Part shown: piece after piece, positions 17,548-26,321 of the stretch | Numbering within the stretch: position 1 is the stretch's first letter | How the letters are laid out: each line of letters begins with the position of its first letter | NCBI GenBank assembly: GCA_037200975.1 | Contig: JBBCGI010000001.1 | Span: forward strand, 2,356,001-2,420,000 | Origin: Pseudomonadota bacterium | Lineage (GTDB): Bacteria > Pseudomonadota > Gammaproteobacteria > Steroidobacterales > Steroidobacteraceae | Reading direction: 5' to 3' | DNA: 64,000 nt | Translations under genes and position numbers: made by a program | Notes under the pieces: generated by a model | Told to the model about the DNA's origin: nothing | The model's input: only the letters and a program-made list of their open reading frames with translations | Databases searched by the model: none

Positions 17548-19715
17548 CTAACTACCTCCAGATACTCGAGCATCATGATCTTGACACCGAGCGACGAGAA
17601 GTTCACCTGGATGTTCGCCTGTGGTCCGTGGCCTTCCACCTTCAGGATGACGCCCTCGCCGAATTTCTTGTGCCGCACGCGCGCGCCGAGCTTGACGCCC
17701 GGCGCCAGCTCTTCGATCGGCGCCTTGAAACGCCCCGCGGCCACCGGCCGTGAGATCTGGATACGCGGCCGGATCTCCTCGATCAGATCCTCGGGGATCT
17801 CCGAGATGAACCGCGACGGCGTGCCGAAACTGTCCATGCCATGCAGCCGCCGCTGCTCGGCATACGTCAGGAACAGCTGTTTCATCGCGCGCGTCGCGCC
17901 GACGTAGCAGAGCCGCCGTTCCTCTTCCAGGCCTTCCGGGTCGTTCAGCGAACGTTGGTGCGGGAACAATCCATCTTCCAGGCCGGACATGAACACGATG
18001 GGGAATTCCAATCCCTTGGCCGTGTGCAGCGTCATCATCTGGATGCAGTCTTCCCAGGCTTCCGCCTGGCCCTCGCCGGATTCCAGCACCGCGTGCGACA
18101 GGAACGCCTCGAGCGGCGGCAGCGTCTCTTCATCGCTGTTCGCGCCATCCGGCTCGAACCCGCGCGCCGCGGACACCAGTTCGTTCAGGTTCTCGACCCG
18201 CGCTTCGCCGCGATCCGAGGCCTTTTCCTTCTTGTGGTGCTCGACGAGCCCGGAGTTGTTGATCACGTGATCGACCTGCTCGTGCAGCTCGAGGCCCGCG
18301 ATGTCCCGGCCGAGCTGTTCCACCAGCTGCAGGAATCCGTTGACCGCGGATTCCGCCTTCGCGCCCAACGCACCGTTGGCGATGCAGGTCGCCGCCGCAT
18401 CCCACAACGAAGTGCTCGCCACCTTGGCCTGCTCGCGCACGATGTCGAGCGACCGCGCGCCGATTCCGCGCGTCGGGAGATTGACCACACGCTCGAACGA
18501 CGCGTCATCGGCGTGATTCGTGATCACGCGTAGATAGGCGAGCGCATCCTTGATTTCCGCCCGCTCGAAGAACCGCAGCCCGCCGTACACCTTGTAAGGC
18601 ATGCGCGCGTTCATGAACACCTCTTCGAACACGCGCGACTGCGCGTTCGAGCGGTACAGGATCGCCACATCGCGCCGCAATCCGCCCTGGTTCACCCATT
18701 CGCGGATCCGGTTCATCACGAATTCCGCTTCGTCGCGCTCGTTGAACGCGGCATACAGCTTGATGCGTTCGCCGTCCGTGCCCTCCGTCCACAGGTTCTT
18801 GCCGAGGCGGCCCGTGTTGTTCGAAATGAGCTGGTTTGCGGCCTTGAGGATGTTGCCGGTGGAGCGGTAGTTCTGTTCCAGGCGGAACAGCTTCGCCGCC
18901 GGGTAGTCCTTCGAAAAGCGCGTGAGGTTTTCCACCCGCGCGCCGCGCCAGCGGTAGATCGACTGGTCGTCGTCACCCACCACGAAAGGTGCGCCGTCCT
19001 GCCCCGCGATGAGCAGCGCCCAGGCGTACTGGATGGCGTTCGTGTCCTGGAATTCGTCGATCAGCACGTGTCTGAAGCGGTGCTGATAATGCTTGAGCAG
19101 CGAAGGATTCTTGAGCCACAGCTCGTACGCGCGCAGCAGCAGCTCCGCGAAATCCACCACGCCCGTGCGCTGGCACTGCGCTTCGTATTCCGCGTAAATC
19201 TTGATGAGCTGCTTGCGCGTCGGGTCGCCGGCGTCTTTCATGACCGGCGGACGAATACCTTCGTCCTTGTTGTGATTGATGAACCACTGGATCTCGCGCG
19301 GCACCCAGCGCGCTTCATCGAGCTCCATCGCCCGCACGATCTTCTTGATCAGCCGCAGCTGATCTTCCCCGTCGAGGATCTGGAAACCCTGCGGCAGGCC
19401 CGCGTCGCGCCAATGCAGGCGCAGCAGCCGGTGCGCGATGCCATGGAACGTGCCCACCCACATCGCATTGCCCGGAATGCCGAGCAGTTTCTCGATGCGC
19501 TGGCGCATCTCGAGCGCGGCCTTGTTCGTGAACGTCACCGCGAGGATCGAGTGCGGCGACGCGCCCTCATTCTGGATCACCCAGGCGATGCGATGGATGA
19601 GCACACGCGTCTTGCCCGAGCCCGCGCCGGCGAGTACGAGCACCGGCCCCACGGGCGCGGAGACCGCGGCGCGCTGGGCGTCGTTGAGCGAGGCGAGAAT
19701 CGGGGAGAGTTCCAT
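17544..19715 (-). CDS. uvrD: DNA helicase II, UvrD/PcrA type
   Basis: 723 residues from the ATG at 19715 (MELSPILASLNDAQRAAV); the frame remains open for 136 codons upstream but that part reads antisense sequence of the neighbour. Walker A GAGSGKT at 30-36, DEFQDTN (motif II), GDDDQSIYRWRGA (motif III) and QNYRSTGNI (motif IV) place it in superfamily 1A. A C-terminal Tudor-like segment (GARVRHKKFGEGVILKVEG) is intact. It unwinds DNA 3'-5' in nucleotide excision and mismatch repair. It is the first gene of a uvrD-pyrF pair. Confidence 0.97.
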   Translation of the reverse strand: MELSPILASLNDAQRAAVSAPVGPVLVLAGAGSGKTRVLIHRIAWVIQNEGASPHSILAVTFTNKAALEMRQRIEKLLGIPGNAMWVGTFHGIAHRLLRLHWRDAGLPQGFQILDGEDQLRLIKKIVRAMELDEARWVPREIQWFINHNKDEGIRPPVMKDAGDPTRKQLIKIYAEYEAQCQRTGVVDFAELLLRAYELWLKNPSLLKHYQHRFRHVLIDEFQDTNAIQYAWALLIAGQDGAPFVVGDDDQSIYRWRGARVENLTRFSKDYPAAKLFRLEQNYRSTGNILKAANQLISNNTGRLGKNLWTEGTDGERIKLYAAFNERDEAEFVMNRIREWVNQGGLRRDVAILYRSNAQSRVFEEVFMNARMPYKVYGGLRFFERAEIKDALAYLRVITNHADDASFERVVNLPTRGIGARSLDIVREQAKVASTSLWDAAATCIANGALGAKAESAVNGFLQLVEQLGRDIAGLELHEQVDHVINNSGLVEHHKKEKASDRGEARVENLNELVSAARGFEPDGANSDEETLPPLEAFLSHAVLESGEGQAEAWEDCIQMMTLHTAKGLEFPIVFMSGLEDGLFPHQRSLNDPEGLEEERRLCYVGATRAMKQLFLTYAEQRRLHGMDSFGTPSRFISEIPEDLIEEIRPRIQISRPVAAGRFKAPIEELAPGVKLGARVRHKKFGEGVILKVEGHGPQANIQVNFSSLGVKIMMLEYLEVVR

Positions 19716-19730
19716 GGGGGCGCGGATTAT

Positions 19731-19780
19731 ATGGGGACCGCCCCGAATTTTCCGTCTGGAAAATTGGGTTTGTTTCCCAT
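19731..19780. repeat. Degenerate inverted repeat
   Basis: Two 23-base arms (19731-19753 and 19758-19780) around the loop GTCT match at 17 of 23 positions; the inner AATTTTCC/GGAAAATT and outer ATGGG/CCCAT are intact. It lies between the uvrD start and the stop of the upstream permease gene. It looks like an older, decayed member of the same kind of element as those at 39099 and 43157, but shares no long sequence with them. Confidence 0.55.
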
Positions 19781-19843
19781 GCAAAGAATATCCGATTCGA
19801 TACGCGCGGGTGTCCCCGCGGGCCGAAGCATCGGCCCTGGCGC

Positions 19844-20938
19844 TCAGGGCGTCGGTGGGTTTTCCGCTTGCGCGTCGAGTTCCTTCTTGTTCGGCGCGAT
19901 GATCTTCTCGTCGAAGTACTCGAGGATCGCGGCGACCAGCGCCAGGAACACCGGTCCGACGACGATGCCGATCGTGCCGAACGCGCCGATGCCGCCGACC
20001 ACGCCGACGAACACCATGAACGCCGATACCGGCGCGTAACGCGCCACCAGGATCGGGCGCAGGAAGTTGTCCGACGTCGATACGACCACTCCCCAGACGA
20101 GCATGAAGACCGCCATTCCCCATCTACCCGACGCCGCGAGAAACAGGAAACCCGGGATCCAGACGATGGCCGCGCCGCCCGCGGGCAACAGGGCGAGGAT
20201 CGCCGCCAGCACGCCGAACACCACCGGTGACGGCAGGCTCGCGATCGCGAAGCCGATTCCAACCAGGATGCCCTGCAGGATGGCCGTCAGGCCGATGCCG
20301 TAGAACACGCCGCGCGTGACGCTCGCCAGGTGGTTGAACAGCTGCTCGCGATGTTCCTCCGGCACCGGGATCAACCGCTGAAAGCGCAGGAACATGCCGC
20401 GCCCGTCGCGGAACATGAAGAAGAGCAGGAACAACATGAGGAAGAAACCGATCAGCGCCCCCAGCGCCGAGAGCGCCACTCCGCCGCTGACGGCGGCGAC
20501 GTTCTTCAGCACCGTCTGCGTTGCGTTGGCCAGCCACTGCTGCAGATCCGCGCCGCTCACCGACATCTCTTCATTGGCGTATTTCGCCACGGGCCCGATG
20601 ACGGGGTACGTCTCAAGCCTCGCCAGCAACGTGGCGTCGAAGTGGAGGTCCTTCTCCTGTACGAACGCGATCAGCGCGCGCGCCTGGTTCGCAAACACGA
20701 CGCCCAGGAAGGCCAGCGGCGTGAGGATCGCGAACGGCGTGATGCCGGTGAGGATGCCCGCGGACCATCCGGCGCGGCCCTTCAGCTTGCGCGTGAGCCA
20801 GACGTGTACGGGATAGAGGATGAAAGCCAGGAAGATCGCCCAGGCCAATGCGCCGGATATCGGCTGGAGCACGAGCAACAGGCCGTAGCCGACGAGAGCC
20901 GCCAGCACCACGAAAAAGGCTTTTGTGTAGAACTCCAC
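19844..20938 (-). CDS. AI-2E family (PerM-like) membrane transporter
   Basis: 364 residues with an N-terminal pair of hydrophobic hairpins (about 5-50 and 60-85), a central soluble stretch, and five further membrane segments toward the C-terminus (ALGALIGFFLMLFLLFFMF, then PAGGAAIVWIPGFLFLAAS). This is the AI-2 exporter/PerM-like family, whose members have been linked to AI-2 export, Na+/H+ exchange and other roles; the substrate cannot be read from sequence. GTG start with AAGGATCCCC upstream. Single gene; the region between it and uvrD holds the degenerate repeat. Confidence 0.9.
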   Translation of the reverse strand: MEFYTKAFFVVLAALVGYGLLLVLQPISGALAWAIFLAFILYPVHVWLTRKLKGRAGWSAGILTGITPFAILTPLAFLGVVFANQARALIAFVQEKDLHFDATLLARLETYPVIGPVAKYANEEMSVSGADLQQWLANATQTVLKNVAAVSGGVALSALGALIGFFLMLFLLFFMFRDGRGMFLRFQRLIPVPEEHREQLFNHLASVTRGVFYGIGLTAILQGILVGIGFAIASLPSPVVFGVLAAILALLPAGGAAIVWIPGFLFLAASGRWGMAVFMLVWGVVVSTSDNFLRPILVARYAPVSAFMVFVGVVGGIGAFGTIGIVVGPVFLALVAAILEYFDEKIIAPNKKELDAQAENPPTP

Positions 20939-21336
20939 GGGGATCCTTGCGGAGCAAAATCTGTGGGCACACTTATATATGTGAGGGGAGAGGGCGGTCT
21001 ATAGCGTCTGACGCGAGAGGCCGCTGGGGCGCTAAACCAGCCCGCACGTTCGCGCCGCTGTTCGCGCCCAAACACGACGCAAGACCGCTTTCGAACCACC
21101 CGTGGCAGGGCAATATTGCCGAGCGCGGAGCCGCACATTTGCCACGCGGAACTTTCCTGTCTAACTAATGGATAGCGCGTGGAGAAGATGAGTTCATCGT
21201 TCATGCTCGTCATGAGCGCGGTCCCGCCGGACCGTCGCCGTGAACCGGCGGTCCGCCGCTCGCACGGTCACGCGTCCCAGCGGGCGGAAATTCGCGTGCC
21301 CTGACCTGCACATCCGCCTACTATCGGATCGACGGC
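20939..21336. other. 398-base intergenic region without a gene
   Basis: Lies between the divergent AI-2E permease and CPBP protease genes and should hold promoters for both. Visible features are the AT-rich near-palindrome CACTTATATATGTG near 20970, the word CTAACTAA at 21161, and a GC-rich hairpin CCGCCGG/CCGGCGG at 21224-21251. A 38-codon ORF at 21188-21304 has a poorly spaced ribosome site, and I do not call it. No RNA gene was recognised. Confidence 0.6.
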
Positions 21337-21885
21337 ATGACCGACCTGCTCCTCACAACCCTGCCCAAAGTGCTGCTGCCGGCGCTGGCCATCGTGGTGC
21401 TGCTGTTCGTGGCGAAGCGTAGAGGTTTTTCACTCGCGGAAGACCTGGGCCTGCGCAAACCCGAGTGGAAGTTCGCCGCCTTCTTCCTGATTCTCTGGGT
21501 TTGCCTGATCGCGCTCGAGGAGAGTGTCACCAGGGGCATGGCCGGCGCCGGCATCAAAGTCTGGCCCGCGTACCCGGCACTCATTCTCTTCCTGCGCATC
21601 CTCGCGATCGGTGTCCTTGGCCCCATCGCCGAGGAGCTGGTCTTTCGCGGCCTTTTCCTGCGCATGCTCGGCCGTACGCGCGTCGGTATCTATGGCGCGA
21701 TCCTGATCACCGCCGCCCTCTGGTCGATCATCCATTTGCAGTACGCACCGATTTTGCTCGCGATCATCTTCATCGACGGCCTGGCGCTCGGCCTCGCGCG
21801 CCACTTCACCAAATCGCTGTACGTGCCGATCGCCATGCATATCCTTGGCAATCTGTTCTCGATCTATCAATCTCTCTCTCCCTGA
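21337..21885 (+). CDS. CPBP family intramembrane metalloprotease (CAAX-protease-like)
   Basis: 182 residues with five to six membrane segments. The CPBP/Abi motifs are complete: EELVFRG (Glu99, Glu100, Arg104), the IIHLQ His at 133, and MHILGN with His168 and Asn172. Related proteins are Rce1-type prenyl proteases in eukaryotes and bacteriocin-immunity or stress proteins in bacteria; natural substrates in gammaproteobacteria are mostly unknown. It acts within the inner membrane. The next gene starts 36 bases downstream on the same strand, so it may head a small operon with the RidA-like gene. Confidence 0.88.
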   Translation: MTDLLLTTLPKVLLPALAIVVLLFVAKRRGFSLAEDLGLRKPEWKFAAFFLILWVCLIALEESVTRGMAGAGIKVWPAYPALILFLRILAIGVLGPIAEELVFRGLFLRMLGRTRVGIYGAILITAALWSIIHLQYAPILLAIIFIDGLALGLARHFTKSLYVPIAMHILGNLFSIYQSLSP

Positions 21886-21921
21886 CGCGTGTCACAACAA
21901 TTCGACTCCCGGAGAAACCAC

Positions 21922-22392
21922 TTGAAGCCCATGCTGCTCGCGATCGCCGCCTTCGGCCTGACGACAACCGCCGCGCTCGCGGCTGACAAGCCCAAATCCA
22001 GCGCCGTCGAATACCTGAGTTCTGAGCAGACACTGAAAGCCAACCTGCCTTTCTCGGAGGCGGTGCGCGTCGGCAACACGCTCTATCTATCGGGCGTCAT
22101 CGGCTTCACTCCGGGAACCCGTACCCTGGTGCCCGGCGGCATAGAAGGCCAGACCCGGCAGGTGATGGAGACCATCAAGACGGTTCTCGAGCGCAACGGT
22201 TCCTCGCTCGATCACGTCGTCAAATGCACCGTGATGCTGGCGGACATGTCCGAGTGGGCGAAGATGAACGCGATTTACGTCACGTACTTCACGAAACATT
22301 TCCCGGCGCGCAGTGCGCTCGGCGTCAACGGTCTCGCGCTCGGTGCGCTGGTTGAAGTCGAATGCATCGCGACCGTGGGCGATGCGGGCTGA
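21922..22392 (+). CDS. Exported RidA/YjgF-family protein
   Basis: 156 residues if started at the TTG at 21922, chosen because CCCGGAGAAACCAC lies in front of it and it yields a signal peptide (MKPMLLAIAAFGLTTTAALA). The RidA fold follows: FSEAVRVGNTLYLSGVIGF, QTRQVMETIKTVLERNG, and LGALVEVECIATV. The canonical RidA catalytic Arg is in the motif (R/K)xAxxxxxLP-x-GAxVEIE; here ARSALGVNGLALGALVEVEC keeps Arg, so imine/enamine hydrolysis is possible. Most RidA proteins are cytoplasmic, so export is the odd feature. A GTG at 21889 would lengthen the N-terminus without a signal-like start. Confidence 0.85.
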   Translation: MKPMLLAIAAFGLTTTAALAADKPKSSAVEYLSSEQTLKANLPFSEAVRVGNTLYLSGVIGFTPGTRTLVPGGIEGQTRQVMETIKTVLERNGSSLDHVVKCTVMLADMSEWAKMNAIYVTYFTKHFPARSALGVNGLALGALVEVECIATVGDAG

Positions 22393-22402
22393 GGCGACGG
22401 CG

Positions 22403-22891
22403 GTGCACAACCCCTACGCACCGCCCGAAGCAAAGGTTTCGGATCTGGAATCGGTGGCGCCCGGCGCGCCGATCAGCTCTGCAAAGCTCTACACGCATCA
22501 ACAGATCGGCGTGGCCGCGTTTCTCGGTTCGTTTCTCGCCGCGTCCTGGTTTTACGCCCAGAATCTGGTGGCCATCGGTCAGCCGGAAAAGAAGGCCAAG
22601 GCGCTTTGGGTCGGGGTCTTCGCAACAGTTGCGATGATGGGTATCGCTTACATGCTTCCCGACAGGGTGCCCGCGGTCGTCTTTTCGGTCGTGGCGCTCA
22701 TCTCGGCACGCGCGTATGCGGAGATGAATTTTCGCAAGATCGTGGGAGAACATCTCGCGGCCGGCGGGAAGCGCGGCTCCTGGTGGGTGGTTGTCGGTGT
22801 CAGCCTGCTGTTCGTGCTCGCGATTCTTGCCGTCGTCTTCGCCATTACCTGGTTCATCATGTCCAACGACGTCCTGGGTCTGGCGGAGTAA
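22403..22891 (+). CDS. Four-helix inner-membrane protein of unknown function
   Basis: 162 residues, GTG start with GAGG eight bases upstream; an ATG at 22382 would overlap the ridA-like gene. It begins HNPYAPPEAKVSD, an opening (NPYAPP) common to many small gammaproteobacterial membrane proteins, and has four membrane segments in pairs (about 45-65, 70-90, 95-110 and 130-155). No functional motif seen. It sits between the ridA-like and SDR genes with ten-base and two-base gaps, so the three are probably one transcript. Confidence 0.72.
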   Translation: MHNPYAPPEAKVSDLESVAPGAPISSAKLYTHQQIGVAAFLGSFLAASWFYAQNLVAIGQPEKKAKALWVGVFATVAMMGIAYMLPDRVPAVVFSVVALISARAYAEMNFRKIVGEHLAAGGKRGSWWVVVGVSLLFVLAILAVVFAITWFIMSNDVLGLAE

Positions 22892-22893
22892 AC

Positions 22894-23652
22894 ATGTTCG
22901 ATCTGCGCGGCAAGGTGGCCATCGTGACCGGCGGCAACGGCGGCATCGGGCTCGGCATGGCGCGTGGGCTCGCGAAGGCCGGCGCACGCATCGTCGTCGC
23001 CGCACGTAATACGGAGAAATCCGCGGCGGCGGTGGCCGAGCTGAAAACGCTCGGTTCGGACGCACTCGCCTTTGCGGTCGACGTCACGGACAAGAATTCC
23101 GTGGACAGTCTCTTCAGCCAGGTCCAGGAACGCTGCGAACGTATCGATATTCTCGTCAACAATGCCGGGTTGAACATCCGCAAGCCGGTGCAGGATCTCG
23201 CGCTCGAAGAGTGGCGGCAGGTCCTCGACACCAATCTCACCAGCGCCTACCTTTGCTGTGCCGCCGCCTATCTACCGATGAAGCAGGCGAAGTCCGGCAA
23301 GATCATCAATATAGGCTCGATGCTGTCGATCTTCGGCGCGGGTTTTGCGCCGGCGTATGGCGCCAGCAAGGGCGGGGTCGTGCAGCTCACCAAATCCCTG
23401 GCGGCCGGCTGGGCGGCGGACAACATCCAGGTGAACGCCATCCTTCCGGGCTGGATCAATACGGACCTCACGCGAAAAGCGCGTTCCGAGGTTGCGGGAC
23501 TGCACGAGCGGGTGCTCGCGCGCACCCCGGCCGCACGCTGGGGCGACGCCGTGGATTTCGAGGGGATCGCCGTATTTCTGGCGAGTGCGGAGTCCGACTT
23601 CATCACCGGAACCGCAATTCCCGTTGACGGAGGCTATTCTTCCGCCGCCTAA
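22894..23652 (+). CDS. Short-chain dehydrogenase/reductase
   Basis: 252 residues, ATG two bases after the preceding stop. Classic SDR: cofactor motif TGGNGGIG at 12-19, NNAG near residue 89, catalytic Ser/Tyr/Lys in the GSMLSIF and YGASKG blocks near 140-158, and the PGWINTDLT loop. The ending FLASAESDFITGTAIPVDGG is typical of gluconate 5-dehydrogenase/2-deoxygluconate dehydrogenase-like members, but substrate range in this family cannot be deduced reliably. NAD(P)-dependent and cytoplasmic. Last gene of the 21.9-23.6 kb run. Confidence 0.92.
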   Translation: MFDLRGKVAIVTGGNGGIGLGMARGLAKAGARIVVAARNTEKSAAAVAELKTLGSDALAFAVDVTDKNSVDSLFSQVQERCERIDILVNNAGLNIRKPVQDLALEEWRQVLDTNLTSAYLCCAAAYLPMKQAKSGKIINIGSMLSIFGAGFAPAYGASKGGVVQLTKSLAAGWAADNIQVNAILPGWINTDLTRKARSEVAGLHERVLARTPAARWGDAVDFEGIAVFLASAESDFITGTAIPVDGGYSSAA

Positions 23653-23702
23653 CTAAGTAAATTGCTGCCGGAGGGACGTGCGAACGCAGGAGCGGAGAAC
23701 AC

Positions 23703-24233
23703 ATGGACAGGATCGCGGAACTCGATGGCGAGCTGAGCAGGATCTTCAGCAATTTCGAGGCGCTGGCCGACGAGCTCGAATTCGAGAGAGTTTGCGAATT
23801 GAGCGAAGACGCCGAAGTCGACAAGCAGGACTACGCCGGCATCTACAAGATCGATATTCGCGTCACGGGCAAACACGAAACGTTTGAAAGCTGGGCGGAG
23901 TGGTTCTGCGCCGAGTGGGTCAGGCCGGAATACAAGATGGGGTTCGTTCCGAACCCGAGGGCGGGCCGACTGAAGGCTCATACCGAGCTTGGCGAGTGGG
24001 TTCCGATATACATCGGGAAGGCGAGTTCGATTGCGGGACGGATCAGGCAGCATTTGAACTACAAGCTCAGCCAGCCGACAACGGCTCTCAAGATAAGAGA
24101 GCGAAAAAACATGGCCGCCCATCGATTCCGCTTGAGCACCATCAAACTCGAAGTTGAAAACTACGACTTGATCATGCCGCGGATCGAGAGCGCGCTGCGC
24201 GACAAGTACAATCCCATTCTCGGGCGCCAGTAA
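23703..24233 (+). CDS. Stand-alone GIY-YIG nuclease-like protein
   Basis: 176 residues, ATG preceded by GGAGCGGAGAAC. After a helical N-terminal part (1-40), Gly-Ile-Tyr appears at 46-48 and Tyr-Ile-Gly at 103-105 (VPIYIGKASSIAGRIRQHL), with an Arg at 113/115 and a Glu near 162 (RIESALRDKYNP) in the places expected for the catalytic Arg and metal-binding Glu. The 55-residue gap between GIY and YIG is much longer than in UvrC or homing enzymes and recalls Eco29kI-type restriction nucleases, which also carry an insertion there. No methyltransferase is adjacent. Base composition appears lower in GC than the neighbours, suggesting acquisition. Confidence 0.68.
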   Translation: MDRIAELDGELSRIFSNFEALADELEFERVCELSEDAEVDKQDYAGIYKIDIRVTGKHETFESWAEWFCAEWVRPEYKMGFVPNPRAGRLKAHTELGEWVPIYIGKASSIAGRIRQHLNYKLSQPTTALKIRERKNMAAHRFRLSTIKLEVENYDLIMPRIESALRDKYNPILGRQ

Positions 24234-24335
24234 GACGCCTGCTCCGTCGCGGTGCCGACTCCAGCGCCAAACAACCCTGCGCCGCGGGCGGCACTTTCCG
24301 CTCGTCAACGCCGGTTGGCCGGTGCAATATCGGGC

Positions 24336-24698
24336 ATGGATTTTCCGACGCTGCAGGATGTGATCGGCCGGCTGCGCGAAGCGGGTGGCTTCGGCGATGG
24401 CGTCGACGTGGGCCCGCCATGGGAAGGCGTCGAGAAACTCGCCGCCAGCGGCGCGACGGCCGAAGAAAAGCTCGCCGCGTCACTCGCCGTGTTGTCCTCA
24501 CTGGCCGAAGCGGTGGACAACACCAGCTGGAAAGATGCGTCGAAGTGGCAACTCGCGCGGCGCGTCGAAACCCTGAAAGGCAGCGGCGCCTTCTCGCCCG
24601 AATGCGAAGCTTCCGCCGTTGCGTTCTTCGAAGACGAATCCCGCTTCTGGACCGAACTCGGTTTGCTGTACAAGAAAGTCGTGACGGCGACTAGCTAG
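24336..24698 (+). CDS. Conserved small helical protein of unknown function
   Basis: 120 residues from the ATG at 24336 (MDFPTLQDVIGRLREAGGFG). The frame is open back to a GTG at 24252, but the extra 28 residues look like non-coding text. Helical, Ala/Glu/Lys-rich, with no signal peptide and no motif I recognise. Aromatic residues cluster in the last third (WTELGLLYKKV). No ribosome site is convincing at either start, so the N-terminus is uncertain. It is convergent with the DMT transporter gene. Confidence 0.5.
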   Translation: MDFPTLQDVIGRLREAGGFGDGVDVGPPWEGVEKLAASGATAEEKLAASLAVLSSLAEAVDNTSWKDASKWQLARRVETLKGSGAFSPECEASAVAFFEDESRFWTELGLLYKKVVTATS

Positions 24699-24732
24699 CT
24701 GAAAGCCGGACCCGATCGTTTCCGGATACCTG

Positions 24733-25614
24733 TCAAGCCTTGGCGGGTGCCCGCGCAGGCTCGGCCGGCCGCGCGCGCATCGTGCCGAGGAATGACCCCG
24801 CGATCACCAGCGGGAATCCGATCAACATGCCCACCGTCAGCGGCTCGTTGAGTACCAGCGCACCGAGCGTGATCGCCACTGCCGGATTCACGTACGTGAT
24901 CACTGTTGCGCGCGAGGGCCCGACTTCCGCAATCAACGCGAAAAACACCATGAACGCACCGGCGGTGCAGAACACACCGAGGCCGACCACCGACCAAGCG
25001 GCCGTCGCCGAAACCTTGTCCGGCCACAGGAACGGGGCAAACGGCACATATATAAGAGTGGCCACGATCATCGATGCGGCGATCACCCCGATCGCCGGGA
25101 CGTCCTTGAGCTTGCGGTCGACGATGATCGGGCCGATCGCATAACACAGCGACACCACGATGATGGCGGCGACGGCGAGGTAATCCGAGAAGTGGATGTC
25201 GAGCCCTACCAGCAGTGCAACCCCCGTGAAACCGAGCACCAATCCGAATATCCGCCGCGGTTCGAGCTTCTCGTGACCGAGCCTGGTCACGATCACCGCG
25301 GCAAACAGCGGCACGACCGCGATCAGGAGTCCCGCGGTCGAGCTGTTCAAACGCGTCTCGGCATGGCCGAGCAGCAACCACGGCACGCTGATCTCGATCA
25401 AGGTGAACGCGATCAACCACTTCCACCTGGCGAACGCCGGGGCGAGTGCATGGCGATGCCAGGCAACCGGCAGCAGCAGCAGCGCACCCATGAGCGTGCG
25501 TGTACCTGCCATCACGAGCGGATCGATCTCCTGCACCGCGATGCGGATCAAAAGATAGGGCATGCCCCAGAGCAGGCCCAGGGCGAGAAACAATATCCAG
25601 CCGCGCTTTGACAT
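24733..25614 (-). CDS. EamA-family (DMT superfamily) transporter
   Basis: 293 residues, ten membrane segments arranged as two EamA repeats (about 5-140 and 150-280). Repeat landmarks are WGMPYLLIRIAVQEIDPLV, the helix-4/5 stretch TRLNSSTAGLLIAVVPLFA and the second-half AVAITLGALVLNEPLTVGM. Members of the drug/metabolite transporter superfamily export amino acids, nucleosides or other metabolites from the cytoplasm; the substrate is undefined here. ATG start at 25614. It is a single gene, divergent from the GNAT gene with about 135 bases between, enough for two promoters. Confidence 0.92.
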   Translation of the reverse strand: MSKRGWILFLALGLLWGMPYLLIRIAVQEIDPLVMAGTRTLMGALLLLPVAWHRHALAPAFARWKWLIAFTLIEISVPWLLLGHAETRLNSSTAGLLIAVVPLFAAVIVTRLGHEKLEPRRIFGLVLGFTGVALLVGLDIHFSDYLAVAAIIVVSLCYAIGPIIVDRKLKDVPAIGVIAASMIVATLIYVPFAPFLWPDKVSATAAWSVVGLGVFCTAGAFMVFFALIAEVGPSRATVITYVNPAVAITLGALVLNEPLTVGMLIGFPLVIAGSFLGTMRARPAEPARAPAKA

Positions 25615-25749
25615 CGCGCGATTGTAGAGAACCGTGCCGCCGCCCGTGGCGAACCATGACCAAGAAGTTCTTGTGCAGGCAACAGTATCGCTAACGTGAT
25701 GCGTGTTCCGCTTCTGCCGGCGGCCGGACCCGGTACCATCACCAGCTCA

Positions 25750-26220
25750 ATGATCGCAGACGTCACCATTCGCCTCGCCCGCCTCGCCGATGCCGCTGAA
25801 ATCGCGGTCATGTCGCGCGACTACATCGAGCGCGGCCTGCCATGGACCTGGACCGAAGACCGTATCGCGCGCGCCATCGTCGACCTGGAAACCAACGTGG
25901 CGGTGGTCGGCGATTCCGGCGCGGTGACCGCCTTCGGCATCATGTTTCACACCCTCGAGGACGCACACCTGTTGCTGTTCGCGGTGCGCAGATCGCAGCA
26001 GCGCAAGGGCGTCGGCAGTGCGCTGCTGCACTGGCTGGAAGAGGTTGCGCGCAACGCCGGCGCGAAGAAGATCCGCGTCGAGTGTCTGAGCAAGAACCGC
26101 CCCGCGCGGTTGTTCTACTCCGAGCACGGATATCACGAGCTCTCGATCACGCGGCAGATGTACCGCGGCATCGCCGATGGTATTCACCTGGAAAAGTGGC
26201 TGCGGACCGAACAGGCCTGA
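25750..26220 (+). CDS. GNAT-family N-acetyltransferase
   Basis: 156 residues from the ATG at 25750 (MIADVTIRLARLADAAEI); an ATG 54 bases upstream would add non-homologous residues. The acetyl-CoA pyrophosphate-binding motif is RRSQQRKGVGSALL near residues 76-89 (Q/RxxGxG/A form), and the motif B strand is NRPARLFYSEHGYHEL, where Tyr is the usual general acid. The closest well-known architecture is the RimI/ribosomal or small-molecule acetyltransferase class, but the substrate is not readable. Cytoplasmic. Followed by the GST-like gene after about 100 bases. Confidence 0.9.
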   Translation: MIADVTIRLARLADAAEIAVMSRDYIERGLPWTWTEDRIARAIVDLETNVAVVGDSGAVTAFGIMFHTLEDAHLLLFAVRRSQQRKGVGSALLHWLEEVARNAGAKKIRVECLSKNRPARLFYSEHGYHELSITRQMYRGIADGIHLEKWLRTEQA

Positions 26221-26321
26221 GACCGCTGCGTTCGTGCGCCGCGATTGCGCGGAAATCCGCGTCAATGAATTCGACGTGTGCGATTGAAGAAAGCGTCCGC
26301 CCGGGTGATGCTCACCGGCAC

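Noticed and set aside
19716-20123. N-terminal extension of UvrD by 136 residues
   Set aside because: The extension reads the complementary frame of the AI-2E permease gene and the degenerate repeat; UvrD normally starts at the MELSP-type Met.
21188-21304. 38-codon ORF in the 398-base gap before the CPBP gene
   Set aside because: Ribosome site is only three bases from the ATG and the product is Arg/Pro-rich without features.
24252-24335. Upstream extension of the 24336 gene from a GTG
   Set aside because: The extra residues are Pro/Ala/Arg-rich and look non-coding; no ribosome site. Kept only as an alternative start.
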